Positions 28,607-35,206 of a stretch of DNA of 38,444 bases are shown in pieces (position 1 is the stretch's first letter; the number at the start of each line of letters is the position of its first letter). A program made the position numbers and the translations under genes. The notes below the pieces were generated by a model. That model saw only the letters and a list, made by a program, of their open reading frames with translations. It ran no database searches and had not been told where the DNA came from. The stretch comes from a virus: the IMG/VR virus record IMGVR_UViG_3300036944_000501, positions 1 to 38,444 of that record; one strand, 5' to 3'.

Positions 28607-29028
28607 ACCCCCCGCTTGATTGGCGTGACCTTGGCGTCAGCGATGGCCTGAACGTCGGCCACCTCGGCAACCAGACGAGCGACCGCGTCCTCGAATGCGT
28701 TCTTGGCCTTCGGGCAGCCGGTCTGCATGGCGACTGCGAGGGGCAGCAGGGCCGCCGCCGCCTGAACCGTCTCATGCGTCTCGGTCAGGGCGTCAGAGGG
28801 CAGCACAGCATGGGGGCGGCAGTCTGCGATGGCGCCGGAATAGATCGGCTCGCCGCAATAGGCCTCAAGGTCCGCCATGACGTCGGCGGGCATCGTCGCC
28901 GGTTCCGAGACGTTCTGATAATCGGACAGGGTGGACTTGCCGACGCGGCATTCACGGGCGGCTTCATCAAGCCCTCCGCAGGCGTCAATCAACTGGCGAG
29001 CAAGGCTGGCGTGGCGGCGACTGTTCAT
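28603..29028 (-). CDS. CII-like phage regulatory protein
   Basis: Predicted 141 aa. The N-terminal half (RHASLARQLIDACGGLDEAA, then RECRVGKSTLSDYQNVSEPA and VMADLEAYCGEPIYSGAIA) has an HTH resembling the phage CII-like regulator family. The C-terminal half is a helical oligomerisation-type region (FEDAVARLVAEVADVQAIAD). It is preceded by GGGAG and opens the minus-strand replication operon, coupled to sspB. It probably activates or represses lysogeny or replication promoters. Confidence 0.7.
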   Translation of the reverse strand: MNSRRHASLARQLIDACGGLDEAARECRVGKSTLSDYQNVSEPATMPADVMADLEAYCGEPIYSGAIADCRPHAVLPSDALTETHETVQAAAALLPLAVAMQTGCPKAKNAFEDAVARLVAEVADVQAIADAKVTPIKRGV

Positions 29029-29099
29029 CGCGACGTTCTCCCGTTGTTCTCATGGGCTGTTGGGATGACGCTGGACGGGCCACGCTTCACAGTCGGAGC

Positions 29100-29399
29100 A
29101 TGGACAGACAGCGAGAGGCCGCGACGGGCGGCGATGTGATTTACGTGGACTTCGTCGCCCGCACCGCGAGCCGTGATCCCCTGCCCGCTTCCCGCATCAG
29201 CTCGGCCGAGTGGGCTGCTGGCGCGGCGCGATGCGAGGCTCTGGCCGATCAGTCCGAACCGAAGATCGCGGACAGCCTCAGGCGTGTAGCCGCTTCCTAC
29301 CGCGCCAAAGCGGGGAGCGACCCTGCCGATCAGGGGTACAAACCGGCAGGGTCTGGCCGAGCCGGAGCGTCCACTCTCCGACCGGATCTGAATGTCTGA
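29100..29399 (+). CDS. Small protein of unknown function, divergent from the CII-like gene
   Basis: Predicted 99 aa from ATG 29100; the frame is open to 29052, but GGAG just before 29100 and the better N-terminus (DVIYVDFVARTASRDPLP) favour this start. Then SAEWAAGAARCEALADQSEP and KIADSLRRVAASYRAKAGS form helices. It is convergent with the Cro-like gene. A minus-strand frame 29414-29025 overlaps it completely, and only one of the two is likely real; I prefer the plus frame on composition. Confidence 0.5.
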   Translation: MDRQREAATGGDVIYVDFVARTASRDPLPASRISSAEWAAGAARCEALADQSEPKIADSLRRVAASYRAKAGSDPADQGYKPAGSGRAGASTLRPDLNV

Positions 29400-29418
29400 A
29401 GCCCCCCCGAACATGGGC

Positions 29419-29628
29419 CTAGTTCCGCTGTCGGGTGAGAAGGTCGGCGGCTTTGACTTTGCCTCGCGTCAGCTTCTCAATGGAGAAGGCGCGTTCGGGG
29501 CTCGGTCGGCTAAGGCCGCGTCGGATTCTGGAGATTTGCGGCTGCGAGAGATCAAGCCGTTCTGCCAGCCATTGGTCGCGAACGCCCTTGTCCGACATCC
29601 AGATTGCGAGGGGGGTCAGTTCGTTCAT
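29419..29628 (-). CDS. cro: Cro-like HTH repressor
   Basis: Predicted 69 aa. TPLAIWMSDKGVRDQWLAER plus LDLSQPQISRIRRGLSRPSP is a compact YdaS/Cro-type HTH. It is transcribed divergently from the CI-like gene with the operator between them, the usual lysis/lysogeny switch. Its predicted promoter puts +1 at the A of ATG 29628, and there is no ribosome site, so the mRNA is probably leaderless. Confidence 0.8.
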   Translation of the reverse strand: MNELTPLAIWMSDKGVRDQWLAERLDLSQPQISRIRRGLSRPSPERAFSIEKLTRGKVKAADLLTRQRN

Positions 29629-29633
29629 GAGGA

Positions 29634-29656
29634 GAATATGCGTTCAATGCATATTC
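29634..29656. promoter_or_regulatory. Immunity operator O1 (8-bp inverted repeat)
   Basis: GAATATGC-GTTCAAT-GCATATTC: perfect 8-bp arms around a 7-base centre. It lies between the -35 and -10 of the cro promoter and overlaps the -10. A 20-base core, TATGCGTTCAATGCATATTC, recurs exactly at 30888-30907, and a variant at 30855-30873, so it is probably the operator of the CI-like and/or Cro-like protein. Confidence 0.8.
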
Positions 29657-29664
29657 CAAGTCAA
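29635..29664 (-). promoter_or_regulatory. Promoter of the Cro-like gene
   Basis: On the minus strand TTGACT (29664-29659), 18-base spacer, CATATT (29640-29635). The spacer is occupied by operator O1. Transcription should start near 29628, the first base of the cro ATG. The same TTGAC(T/A)-N18-CATATT layout is found at the rightward early promoter. Confidence 0.7.
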
Positions 29665-29685
29665 GAACATCATGCATGGGAGCCG

Positions 29686-29715
29686 CTGAAAGTCTGGCCC
29701 GGCCCGTCGCATAAT
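29686..29715 (+). promoter_or_regulatory. Promoter of the CI-like repressor
   Basis: CTGAAA (29686-29691), 18-base spacer, CATAAT (29710-29715), a good -10. The predicted start near 29722 is the ATG of the repressor, again suggesting a leaderless message. An operator half-site, AATATGCGTAT (29713-29723), overlaps the -10 and start, so autoregulation is plausible. Confidence 0.55.
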
Positions 29716-29721
29716 ATGCGT

Positions 29722-30099
29722 ATGGCGCAGAAACCCCATCCGAAGCACTTCCTACGCGAGTGGCGGAAGCATCACGGGCTGTCGATCGACGCCCTGATCG
29801 ACCGCATCAAGGCCAACGTGGAAGACCGCGTTCTGGCCGAGGGCGAGGAAGGCGACATGAAGCGCCTGGGCCTGTCGCAGCCGAACATCAGTCGGATCGA
29901 GCGGGGCGACATTCCCTACAATCAGACGATCCTTGAGCTGATCGCGGAGGTCTACGGGGTGGACGCCGCCAGCCTGATCATCCGCGACCCGACCGACCCT
30001 GACGGCCTGTGGTCAATCTACGACCAAATCCCGGCGCCGCAAAAGCCGGTCGCGCTCCGGGTGCTGGAAGGCTTCAAGAAAACCGGAACAGACGGCTAG
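29722..30099 (+). CDS. CI-like phage repressor (HTH, short form)
   Basis: Predicted 125 aa from ATG 29722, chosen because it falls at the predicted transcription start; ATG 29716 is two codons upstream. HTH: KHFLREWRKHHGLSIDALID, with recognition-helix region LGLSQPNISRIERGDIPYNQ, then TILELIAEVYGVDAASLIIR. The C-terminal 35 residues (LWSIYDQIPAPQKPVALRVL) are short, with no LexA-type peptidase domain, so RecA-driven self-cleavage is not expected. It is divergent from cro across the shared operator. Confidence 0.8.
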   Translation: MAQKPHPKHFLREWRKHHGLSIDALIDRIKANVEDRVLAEGEEGDMKRLGLSQPNISRIERGDIPYNQTILELIAEVYGVDAASLIIRDPTDPDGLWSIYDQIPAPQKPVALRVLEGFKKTGTDG

Positions 30100-30116
30100 A
30101 CCCTGGGGAGGGGCTG

Positions 30117-30551
30117 ATGATTGCAGAACTCGCGGCTTTCACGCTGCTGTGCGAAGGCATGGCAGACGCGGTAGTGACCGACCACGCTCAGATGACCGTG
30201 ACCGACGGTTTCAACACCAACAATGCAACAGCCTCGTCCAGCCGCATGGAGCGCGTGCAGGATCGCGTTTGGATCGAAATCAACGGAACCGAGGCCCGCA
30301 TAAGGCCTCCCCACTCGATTGCGCCAGCGATGACCAGCCGCGCCAATGGCGACTGGCGTCCGGTGCTCGACCTGGCTGTGACCGAAGGCGAGATTTCAGG
30401 CGGCTTCGCATTCAACTGGCTGAACAAGCCATCGTTCACGGTCAGCCGAACCACTGGCGAGATTGTCATACGCGGCCGGAATCCTCTGCTCGCTGCAACC
30501 GGCTTCTCTGGCCAGTGCCGACCTGTCGAGACGAACGAACGCCTGTTCTAG
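30117..30551 (+). CDS. Conserved protein cotranscribed with the repressor
   Basis: Predicted 144 aa; ATG 30117 follows GGGGAGGGGCTG. The second half (WIEINGTEARIRPPHSIAPA, then WRPVLDLAVTEGEISGGFAF and FTVSRTTGEIVIRG) is beta-rich and resembles a small family common in Alphaproteobacteria of unknown function. It lies 17 bases behind the repressor and so is likely expressed in the lysogen. A hydrophobic N-terminus (MIAELAAFTLLCEGMADAV) may be a signal or a buried helix. Its stop shares CTAG with the convergent gene. Confidence 0.6.
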   Translation: MIAELAAFTLLCEGMADAVVTDHAQMTVTDGFNTNNATASSSRMERVQDRVWIEINGTEARIRPPHSIAPAMTSRANGDWRPVLDLAVTEGEISGGFAFNWLNKPSFTVSRTTGEIVIRGRNPLLAATGFSGQCRPVETNERLF

Positions 30552-30778
30552 AGGCCGACCTCGGCCGGCACGTCCCCTGCTCTCGCTATAAGCACCGGCT
30601 CCGACCAGTAGTCGTCTGATCCCGTCACGCGGAAGACGACTACACCCTCCTCGCATCCGCGCATGGACCGCGCCGCCTTGATGGCGGCCTCGCGGCTGAG
30701 GAGGCGTCTCATGTGTCCCTTCCGCAGCCCATCCGCCCCCCGGCGATACGGCTGCACACAGAATATCGTGCGTTCCAT
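30548..30778 (-). CDS. Small conserved phage protein
   Basis: Predicted 76 aa from ATG 30778. The frame is open to 30856, but that extension runs into an operator, and relatives start at MERTIFCVQPYRRG. Then LLSREAAIKAARSMRGCEEG and VVVFRVTGSDDYWSEPVLIA. This small alpha/beta family is common in alphaproteobacterial phages; function unknown. It is divergent from the rightward early operon and so may be controlled by the 30855-30873 operator. Confidence 0.6.
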   Translation of the reverse strand: MERTIFCVQPYRRGADGLRKGHMRRLLSREAAIKAARSMRGCEEGVVVFRVTGSDDYWSEPVLIARAGDVPAEVGL

Positions 30779-30854
30779 CCCCCATTGATCACAGCGATAT
30801 ATGCGCGAGTCGAGAGGCTTGCGCGGGCCTGCGTCCGCTTTCGACGTACACGTC

Positions 30855-30873
30855 ATGCGTAAGATGCATATTC
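30855..30873. promoter_or_regulatory. Immunity operator O3
   Basis: ATGCGTAAGATGCATATTC matches O1/O2 (ATGCGTTCAATGCATATTC) at 16 of 19 positions; the differences are confined to the centre. It lies upstream of the rightward early -35 box. With O2 it gives two sites spaced about 34 bases apart, allowing cooperative repression. Confidence 0.7.
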
Positions 30874-30876
30874 CTG

Positions 30877-30907
30877 TTGACAGGCTTTATGCGTTCAATG
30901 CATATTC
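30877..30907 (+). promoter_or_regulatory. Rightward early promoter with operator O2
   Basis: TTGACA (30877-30882), 18-base spacer, CATATT (30901-30906). The 20-base operator core TATGCGTTCAATGCATATTC at 30888-30907 fills the spacer and -10. The first gene starts at 30932 with AGGAG at 30921-30925. Binding by the repressor would block RNA polymerase, so this is the main switch for the plus-strand early operon. Confidence 0.8.
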
Positions 30908-30925
30908 TCCTCACGAACTGAGGAG
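30907..30925. repeat. 7-bp inverted repeat over the first ribosome site of the early operon
   Basis: CTCCTCA (30907-30913), CGAAC, TGAGGAG (30919-30925). The right arm contains the AGGAG ribosome site of the 30932 gene. If transcription starts near 30913 only part of the left arm is in the RNA, so it would act as DNA site or on longer transcripts. The left arm is part of a 14-base block, GCATATTCTCCTCA, shared with the cro start region. Confidence 0.5.
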
Positions 30926-30931
30926 CGCCAG

Positions 30932-31123
30932 ATGGCCAGCACCACACAGACCCAAGCCGAAACCCGCGTTGCCGCTGAAGTGGCCCGCTACGGTTCCGCC
31001 CGCGCCGCCTACCACGCGCTGACCGTTCCTTTTGGCCCGGTCCCGACCAATCCTGACGAGGTCGCTTTCGACCGCGCCCTGTGGTCCGCCATGAACGGCG
31101 AGTGCTGGGAGCAGGCGGCATGA
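30932..31123 (+). CDS. First gene of the early operon, small protein
   Basis: Predicted 63 aa from ATG 30932 with AGGAG 6 bases upstream. STTQTQAETRVAAEVARYGS, then ARAAYHALTVPFGPVPTNPD and EVAFDRALWSAMNGECWEQ. Helical, unknown family. First genes of phage early operons are often host-takeover factors; nothing specific is visible here. It overlaps the next start by ATGA. Confidence 0.6.
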   Translation: MASTTQTQAETRVAAEVARYGSARAAYHALTVPFGPVPTNPDEVAFDRALWSAMNGECWEQAA

Positions 31124-31515
31124 GCGCGTTCCCCAACGCCGGCTACGTCCGCATCAAGATTCATGCGCAGGCCGTGGCTGATGCCGCGCACCTTGGCTAC
31201 TGGCTGAACTTCCAGGCGTCCGCCAACGCGTCCTATCATCGCGACGACCTTCTGGCCGAATTCGACAAGCTGGAAGCTCAGATCAAGGAGCTGCGCGCTT
31301 CTCTGGTCGGAGCTGTGCCTGTGAGCGAGAGCGACAGCACATACGGCGACTGGACGATCTATAGCAGCCGCCCTCCAGTGCCCGGCGTGAACTTCGAGTT
31401 CGCCCACAAGGACTACGACGGCGCCGAAGATGCGGGCGACAACCGCTGCGGCTTCGCTTCCACCATCGAGGACGCCCGCACACAGATCGACGCTCTGGAA
31501 CAGGAGGCCGCGTGA
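31120..31515 (+). CDS. Early protein of unknown function
   Basis: Predicted 131 aa from ATG 31120 (ATGA overlap; the frame continues upstream to 31081). AGYVRIKIHAQAVADAAHLG, then a coiled-coil-like DDLLAEFDKLEAQIKELRAS, and WTIYSSRPPVPGVNFEFAHK with a C-terminal STIEDARTQIDALEQEA. No known motif. Coupled to both neighbours. Confidence 0.55.
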   Translation: MSAFPNAGYVRIKIHAQAVADAAHLGYWLNFQASANASYHRDDLLAEFDKLEAQIKELRASLVGAVPVSESDSTYGDWTIYSSRPPVPGVNFEFAHKDYDGAEDAGDNRCGFASTIEDARTQIDALEQEAA

Positions 31516-31751
31516 TGGTCGTCTCCTATTGGGCCGAAGCCGGGGCCATCCGCTCCATCGCCGGAACCACCCTCACCCCTTCCAAGGCTGCGGCCATGCG
31601 GGACTTCTACCTCGCTGACATCGCCGCCGTAGAGCGCAAGCCGCTCGACCCGGAAGTCATCACCTTCATTCAGGAACGCGACCTGCGCTGCGCCAACGAA
31701 CTGCGCGCCGCTCTCGCTGCCCTGCAAGCCCCGCAGGAGATTGCCGCATGA
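31515..31751 (+). CDS. Small early protein
   Basis: Predicted 78 aa from ATG 31515, overlapping the previous stop (TGATG); GTG 31512 is in frame. VVSYWAEAGAIRSIAGTTLT, then SKAAAMRDFYLADIAAVERK and FIQERDLRCANELRAALAAL. Helical; unknown. It ends with a 4-base overlap to the next gene. Confidence 0.55.
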   Translation: MVVSYWAEAGAIRSIAGTTLTPSKAAAMRDFYLADIAAVERKPLDPEVITFIQERDLRCANELRAALAALQAPQEIAA

Positions 31752-31945
31752 CCGACGTCTTCACCGCCGCCAGCCCGACTTATCGCGCCGCCAAGGCCAC
31801 CGACCAATCGCGCGGTCGGGGCTGGTCGTTCGATCCCGCCCTTCCCCGCCGCTCGGTCGGCTGGTGGATCGGCAACGTCGCCAGCGCATCCGCCTGCACC
31901 CTGTTCGTGGCTTTCATGGCCGCTCTGCTCTGGAGCGCTTCGTGA
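31748..31945 (+). CDS. Small membrane protein
   Basis: Predicted 65 aa. Basic soluble N-terminus (YRAAKATDQSRGRGWSFDPA) and one C-terminal membrane helix (NVASASACTLFVAFMAALLW). ATGA overlap with the previous gene. Unknown; its place in the early operon suggests an accessory or host-modifying function. Confidence 0.55.
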   Translation: MTDVFTAASPTYRAAKATDQSRGRGWSFDPALPRRSVGWWIGNVASASACTLFVAFMAALLWSAS

Positions 31946-32163
31946 TGGAACATGAAATCGTCACGCGCGCCGGGGACGACGCAATCCGTGTGGTGGATGC
32001 CTTCGTCATGGAGCATCAGGCCGCCGCTATCCCGGCCCTGATCGGCGCCTGCGTCATGTGGGCCGTCCAGCATGGCGGGGCGGATCTGATCACCGACACG
32101 CTCGGCAACGCGCAGCGTCTCGCCGCCAACGTGAAAGCCGCTCTCGCAAGGTCAGCGCAATGA
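31945..32163 (+). CDS. Small early protein
   Basis: Predicted 72 aa from ATG 31945, overlapping the previous stop (TGATG); the same frame continues upstream but that part lies inside the membrane-protein gene. MEHEIVTRAGDDAIRVVDAF, then VMEHQAAAIPALIGACVMWA and VQHGGADLITDTLGNAQRLA. A weakly amphipathic or membrane-peripheral helix is possible at 28-45. Unknown. Confidence 0.5.
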   Translation: MEHEIVTRAGDDAIRVVDAFVMEHQAAAIPALIGACVMWAVQHGGADLITDTLGNAQRLAANVKAALARSAQ

Positions 32164-32399
32164 CCGCCACCCTTTCATCCGCAGCCAGGGACTTCGGGGG
32201 CGTGGAGCAATCCACGTCTCCGGAGGCTGGCTGGCCCTCCTATCACGCCGCCCGCCTCGCATACGGCGCTGCTGACGCTCTCGTTGCAGCCGATGCTTGG
32301 TCCCACGAACCCATCCTGGCAGACGCCGCCCGCGAACACCGCGCGAAGGCCCGTCAGGCCCTGGTGGAAGCCATCGCAGAACTGGACGCCGTCCAATGA
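32160..32399 (+). CDS. Small early protein
   Basis: Predicted 79 aa from ATG 32160 (ATGA overlap). WPSYHAARLAYGAADALVAA, then EPILADAAREHRAKARQALV and EAIAELDAVQ. Helical, alanine-rich; unknown. Directly precedes and is coupled to the Rad52-like gene. Confidence 0.5.
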   Translation: MTATLSSAARDFGGVEQSTSPEAGWPSYHAARLAYGAADALVAADAWSHEPILADAAREHRAKARQALVEAIAELDAVQ

Positions 32400-33058
32400 C
32401 CTTCACCGTCGATCAGACCGCCGCGCTCGCCGCTCCGCTTGACCGCAACGTCGTCGCTCACCGCGATCAGGGCGGCAAGAAGCTGTCCTACATCGAGGCG
32501 TGGCACGCCATCGCAGAGGCCAACCGCATCTTCGGCTTCGACGGCTGGAACCGCGAAACGGTCGAACTACGCCAGCTTGGCGAGCCTCGCGTAACGCAGG
32601 ACAAATACGGCAAGGATCAAATGCGCGTCGGCTACTCGGCCCGCGTCCGCATCACCGTCATGACGCCCGCAGGAACCACCATAGTCCGCGAGGGCTGCGG
32701 CTTCGGATCTGGCATCGATAAGGACGTGGATCAGGCCCACGAAAGCGCGCTCAAGGAAGCCGAGAGCGACGCCATGAAGCGGGCGCTGATGACCTTCGGC
32801 AACCCCTTCGGTCTGGCCCTCTACGACAAGACCCAGGCGAACGTCGCCGTGGTCGAGGCCACCGCCGTCACCGCCGCCCGCGTCGCCATCGACCTCTGCA
32901 AGACCGAAGCCGAGCTGACGCAATGGGCCGCCGACAATCGCGCGATGATCGACAGCCTCCCCAACCATGAGCGGGGCGCGATCCGCTCGGCCTACGGCGC
33001 CCGCCAAGCGGCCCTCCGCAACGACACCCCATTTGATCAACAGAAGGAAGCCGCCTGA
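32396..33058 (+). CDS. Rad52/Rad22-like single-strand annealing protein
   Basis: Predicted 220 aa from ATG 32396 (ATGA overlap). GGKKLSYIEAWHAIAEANRI, FGFDGWNRETVEL, VGYSARVRITVMTPAGTTIV, GCGFGSGIDKDVDQAHESAL and KEAESDAMKRALMTFGNPFG are the hallmark blocks of the Rad52 N-terminal annealing domain. It anneals complementary single strands during phage recombination and concatemer formation. It is followed immediately by SSB, its usual partner. Confidence 0.9.
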   Translation: MTFTVDQTAALAAPLDRNVVAHRDQGGKKLSYIEAWHAIAEANRIFGFDGWNRETVELRQLGEPRVTQDKYGKDQMRVGYSARVRITVMTPAGTTIVREGCGFGSGIDKDVDQAHESALKEAESDAMKRALMTFGNPFGLALYDKTQANVAVVEATAVTAARVAIDLCKTEAELTQWAADNRAMIDSLPNHERGAIRSAYGARQAALRNDTPFDQQKEAA

Positions 33059-33429
33059 TGAAGAACCTCACCCTGGCCGGTCGCCTGACCAAGGACGCCG
33101 ATCTGCGCACGACGACGACCGGCGATCAGGTCTGCGGCTTCTCCGTCGCCGTGGATGACCGCGGCGGGCGCGAGAAGACCACCATGTTCTTCGACTGCTC
33201 CCTGTGGGGCAAGCGTGGCGCAGGTCTGGCGCAATACCTGACCAAGGGCGCGTCAGTCACGGTGACGGGCGACCTCGGCAAGCGCGAGCATGAAGGCAAG
33301 ACCTACCTGACGGTGCGCGCCCATGACGTGACCCTGCAAGGCGGCAAGCCCCAGGGCGAGGCTCGCGAACCCGCCAGCCGATCCGAGCCTGAACGCACCT
33401 ACGACCTCAACGACGACATCCCTTTCTAG
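33058..33429 (+). CDS. ssb: Single-stranded DNA-binding protein
   Basis: Predicted 123 aa. OB fold: MKNLTLAGRLTKDADLRTTT, then FSVAVDDRGGREKTTMFFDC, SLWGKRGAGLAQYLTKGASV and VTGDLGKREHEGKTYLTVRA. It ends in an acidic tip NDDIPF, which recruits partner proteins in bacterial SSBs. It coats ssDNA for replication and annealing. Start overlaps the Rad52-like stop (TGATG). Confidence 0.95.
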   Translation: MKNLTLAGRLTKDADLRTTTTGDQVCGFSVAVDDRGGREKTTMFFDCSLWGKRGAGLAQYLTKGASVTVTGDLGKREHEGKTYLTVRAHDVTLQGGKPQGEAREPASRSEPERTYDLNDDIPF

Positions 33430-33439
33430 GAGCGAGCGA

Positions 33440-33646
33440 ATGACCTTCTACGTCAACTCGAAGGGCTTGGACGTCGAGATCGCCTCGATGGCCTACCCGC
33501 ACCTCTGTTCCGCTCACGCCAAGCTGGTCCGCGAACAGCGTGACGGCCTTCGCCAGACAGAGATCGACGCCATGGCCGCTGAGATCGCCGCCCGCGACGA
33601 GGCTCACGCTACCGAACTCGCCGCTAAAGCGGAGGATGCGGCGTGA
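33440..33646 (+). CDS. Small helical early protein
   Basis: Predicted 68 aa; AGGAGCGAGCG precedes ATG 33440. TFYVNSKGLDVEIASMAYPH, then SAHAKLVREQRDGLRQTEID and MAAEIAARDEAHATELAAKA, a coiled coil. Unknown function; between ssb and the coiled-coil gene, overlapping the latter by ATGA. Confidence 0.55.
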   Translation: MTFYVNSKGLDVEIASMAYPHLCSAHAKLVREQRDGLRQTEIDAMAAEIAARDEAHATELAAKAEDAA

Positions 33647-34380
33647 GCGCTCAAGTGATCCACCTCAGCAATGAGCCGCCGACGCCGTTCGACGCTCACC
33701 GCATCAATCTCGATGACCTGCTGGTTGAGGCTCGCAACTGGGCCGATGGTGAGCCTGCCGCCACTCAGGCTCAGGTCGATGAGATCGCCCGCCTGATCGA
33801 TGACCTGAACGCTGGTGCAAAGGCCATGGAGGCCGAGCGGCTCGTTGAGAAGCGCCCGCTGGACGATCAGATCCAGGCCATTCAGGACCGCTACAACGTC
33901 TATCTCGCCCCGCTGAAGAACAAGACGCCGGGCAAGGTCCCGACCGCGATCGATGCGCTGAACGCTGCCAAGCGCCCATTCCTGCTGGCCCTTGAAGAGG
34001 CGCTGGAGGCGAAGCGCAAGCAGGCGCGCGAGGAAGCCGAGGCCGCCGCTCAAGCCGCCGCCGAGGCTGCGCGTCAGGCCAACGCCGCCAGCCTGGAAGA
34101 GCGCGAGGCCGTAGACGCCAAGATCAAGGCCGCCGAGGACGCCCAGCGCGCCGCCAAGATCGCGGACAACGCCAAGGCTCACGCCCATGGCGGGGGCCGG
34201 GCGCAAGGTCTGCGCACGCGCGTCCTGGCCGAAGTCACCGATCTGGACGCAGCAGTCCGCCACTACTGGTCTGAGAACCGTCCGGCCTTTGCTGAGCTGA
34301 TCCAGAAGTTGGCCGACGACGACGCCCGGCAGAACCGCCGATCTGCCAAGGGCGTGACGTTCCGGGACGAGCGTTACTGA
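33643..34380 (+). CDS. Coiled-coil recombination-module protein
   Basis: Predicted 245 aa. LDDLLVEARNWADGEPAATQ, then VDEIARLIDDLNAGAKAMEA, a conserved-looking LDDQIQAIQDRYNVYLAPLK, a long Ala/Glu/Lys coiled coil (about 105-175) and a C-terminal VTDLDAAVRHYWSENRPAFA. Proteins of this shape commonly lie between ssb/annealing genes and ninB in phages of Alphaproteobacteria; the biochemical role is unknown. Coupled to ninB. Confidence 0.65.
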   Translation: MSAQVIHLSNEPPTPFDAHRINLDDLLVEARNWADGEPAATQAQVDEIARLIDDLNAGAKAMEAERLVEKRPLDDQIQAIQDRYNVYLAPLKNKTPGKVPTAIDALNAAKRPFLLALEEALEAKRKQAREEAEAAAQAAAEAARQANAASLEEREAVDAKIKAAEDAQRAAKIADNAKAHAHGGGRAQGLRTRVLAEVTDLDAAVRHYWSENRPAFAELIQKLADDDARQNRRSAKGVTFRDERY

Positions 34381-34778
34381 TGTCCCGCGCAGTCCTCATC
34401 CTCGGGAGCAAGGCTCAGCGCGACCGTGCAACAGCCTGGATCGCCAACGCCCCCATCAACACACGCGTCGAGTTTCGCGAGCCCAAGCGGTCCCTGCCGC
34501 AGAACGACCGAATGTGGGCCATGCTCACAGACATCGCCAAGCAGCGCCCGAACCACAACGGCGCGAAGATGACGGCTGACCTCTGGAAGGCGGTCTTCAT
34601 GCAAGCCCTCGGCGCCGAGATGACGATGCTGCCGACGCTGGAGTGTGACGGCTTCTTTCCCATCGGCCTGCGGTCGTCGGAACTGTCCAAGTCCGAGATG
34701 TCAGACCTGATGGAACTCATGACCGCCTGGGGCGCCGCTCATGGCGTCACCTTCCATGATCAGGCGGTGGCGGCATGA
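34380..34778 (+). CDS. ninB: NinB-like recombination protein
   Basis: Predicted 132 aa. INTRVEFREPKRSLPQNDRM, then WAMLTDIAKQRPNHNGAKMT and ADLWKAVFMQALG, with SSELSKSEMSDLMELMTAWG, follow lambda NinB (Orf). NinB binds ssDNA/SSB and helps annealing-type recombination, fitting its place after the Rad52-like and ssb genes. Overlaps both neighbours. Confidence 0.9.
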   Translation: MSRAVLILGSKAQRDRATAWIANAPINTRVEFREPKRSLPQNDRMWAMLTDIAKQRPNHNGAKMTADLWKAVFMQALGAEMTMLPTLECDGFFPIGLRSSELSKSEMSDLMELMTAWGAAHGVTFHDQAVAA

Positions 34779-35206
34779 AGCCCGACCTCTCCATCATCCC
34801 TGAGCCCGACCGCTCGACCGAAGAGCGCGCCGTCTCTCAGGCCATGAAAGACCGCGTGCGGGAAGAGCAGGGCGGTATCTGCGCCCGGTCGTGGTGCGAG
34901 GCTCAAGCCCTGGACGTGGACCACATCATCCCGCTCTGGAACTACGGCACGAACGTGCGCGCCAACCTCGTCGCGCTTTGCACCACCTGCCACGCTCAGA
35001 AGACCAAGGCTGAGGCCGCCATGCGCGCCAAGGCCAAGGCTCAGGCCGGCGAGACGGGCCAGCACGCCCGGCGCCAGAAACGCGGCGCGTCATCTATCCA
35101 GAGCGCGAACCGCTGGCCGCCGAAGGGCTCGGTCAAGCTCCCGTCCAAAAAGTCGCAGCGCCTCACCGCCAACGACTCCACCCCTAACAAGCAGCGAGAA
35201 GCGTGA
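34775..35206 (+). CDS. HNH endonuclease-domain protein
   Basis: Predicted 143 aa. RVREEQGGICARSWCEAQAL, DVDHIIPLWNYGTNVRANLV and ALCTTCHAQKTKAEAAMRAK form an HNH fold with DVDHIIPL as the HNH histidine block and CxxxxC plus CxxC zinc ligands. The C-terminus is a long basic tail. Placed after ninB, it is more likely a recombination or accessory nuclease than the packaging HNH, since the terminase genes are far away. Confidence 0.85.
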   Translation: MKPDLSIIPEPDRSTEERAVSQAMKDRVREEQGGICARSWCEAQALDVDHIIPLWNYGTNVRANLVALCTTCHAQKTKAEAAMRAKAKAQAGETGQHARRQKRGASSIQSANRWPPKGSVKLPSKKSQRLTANDSTPNKQREA

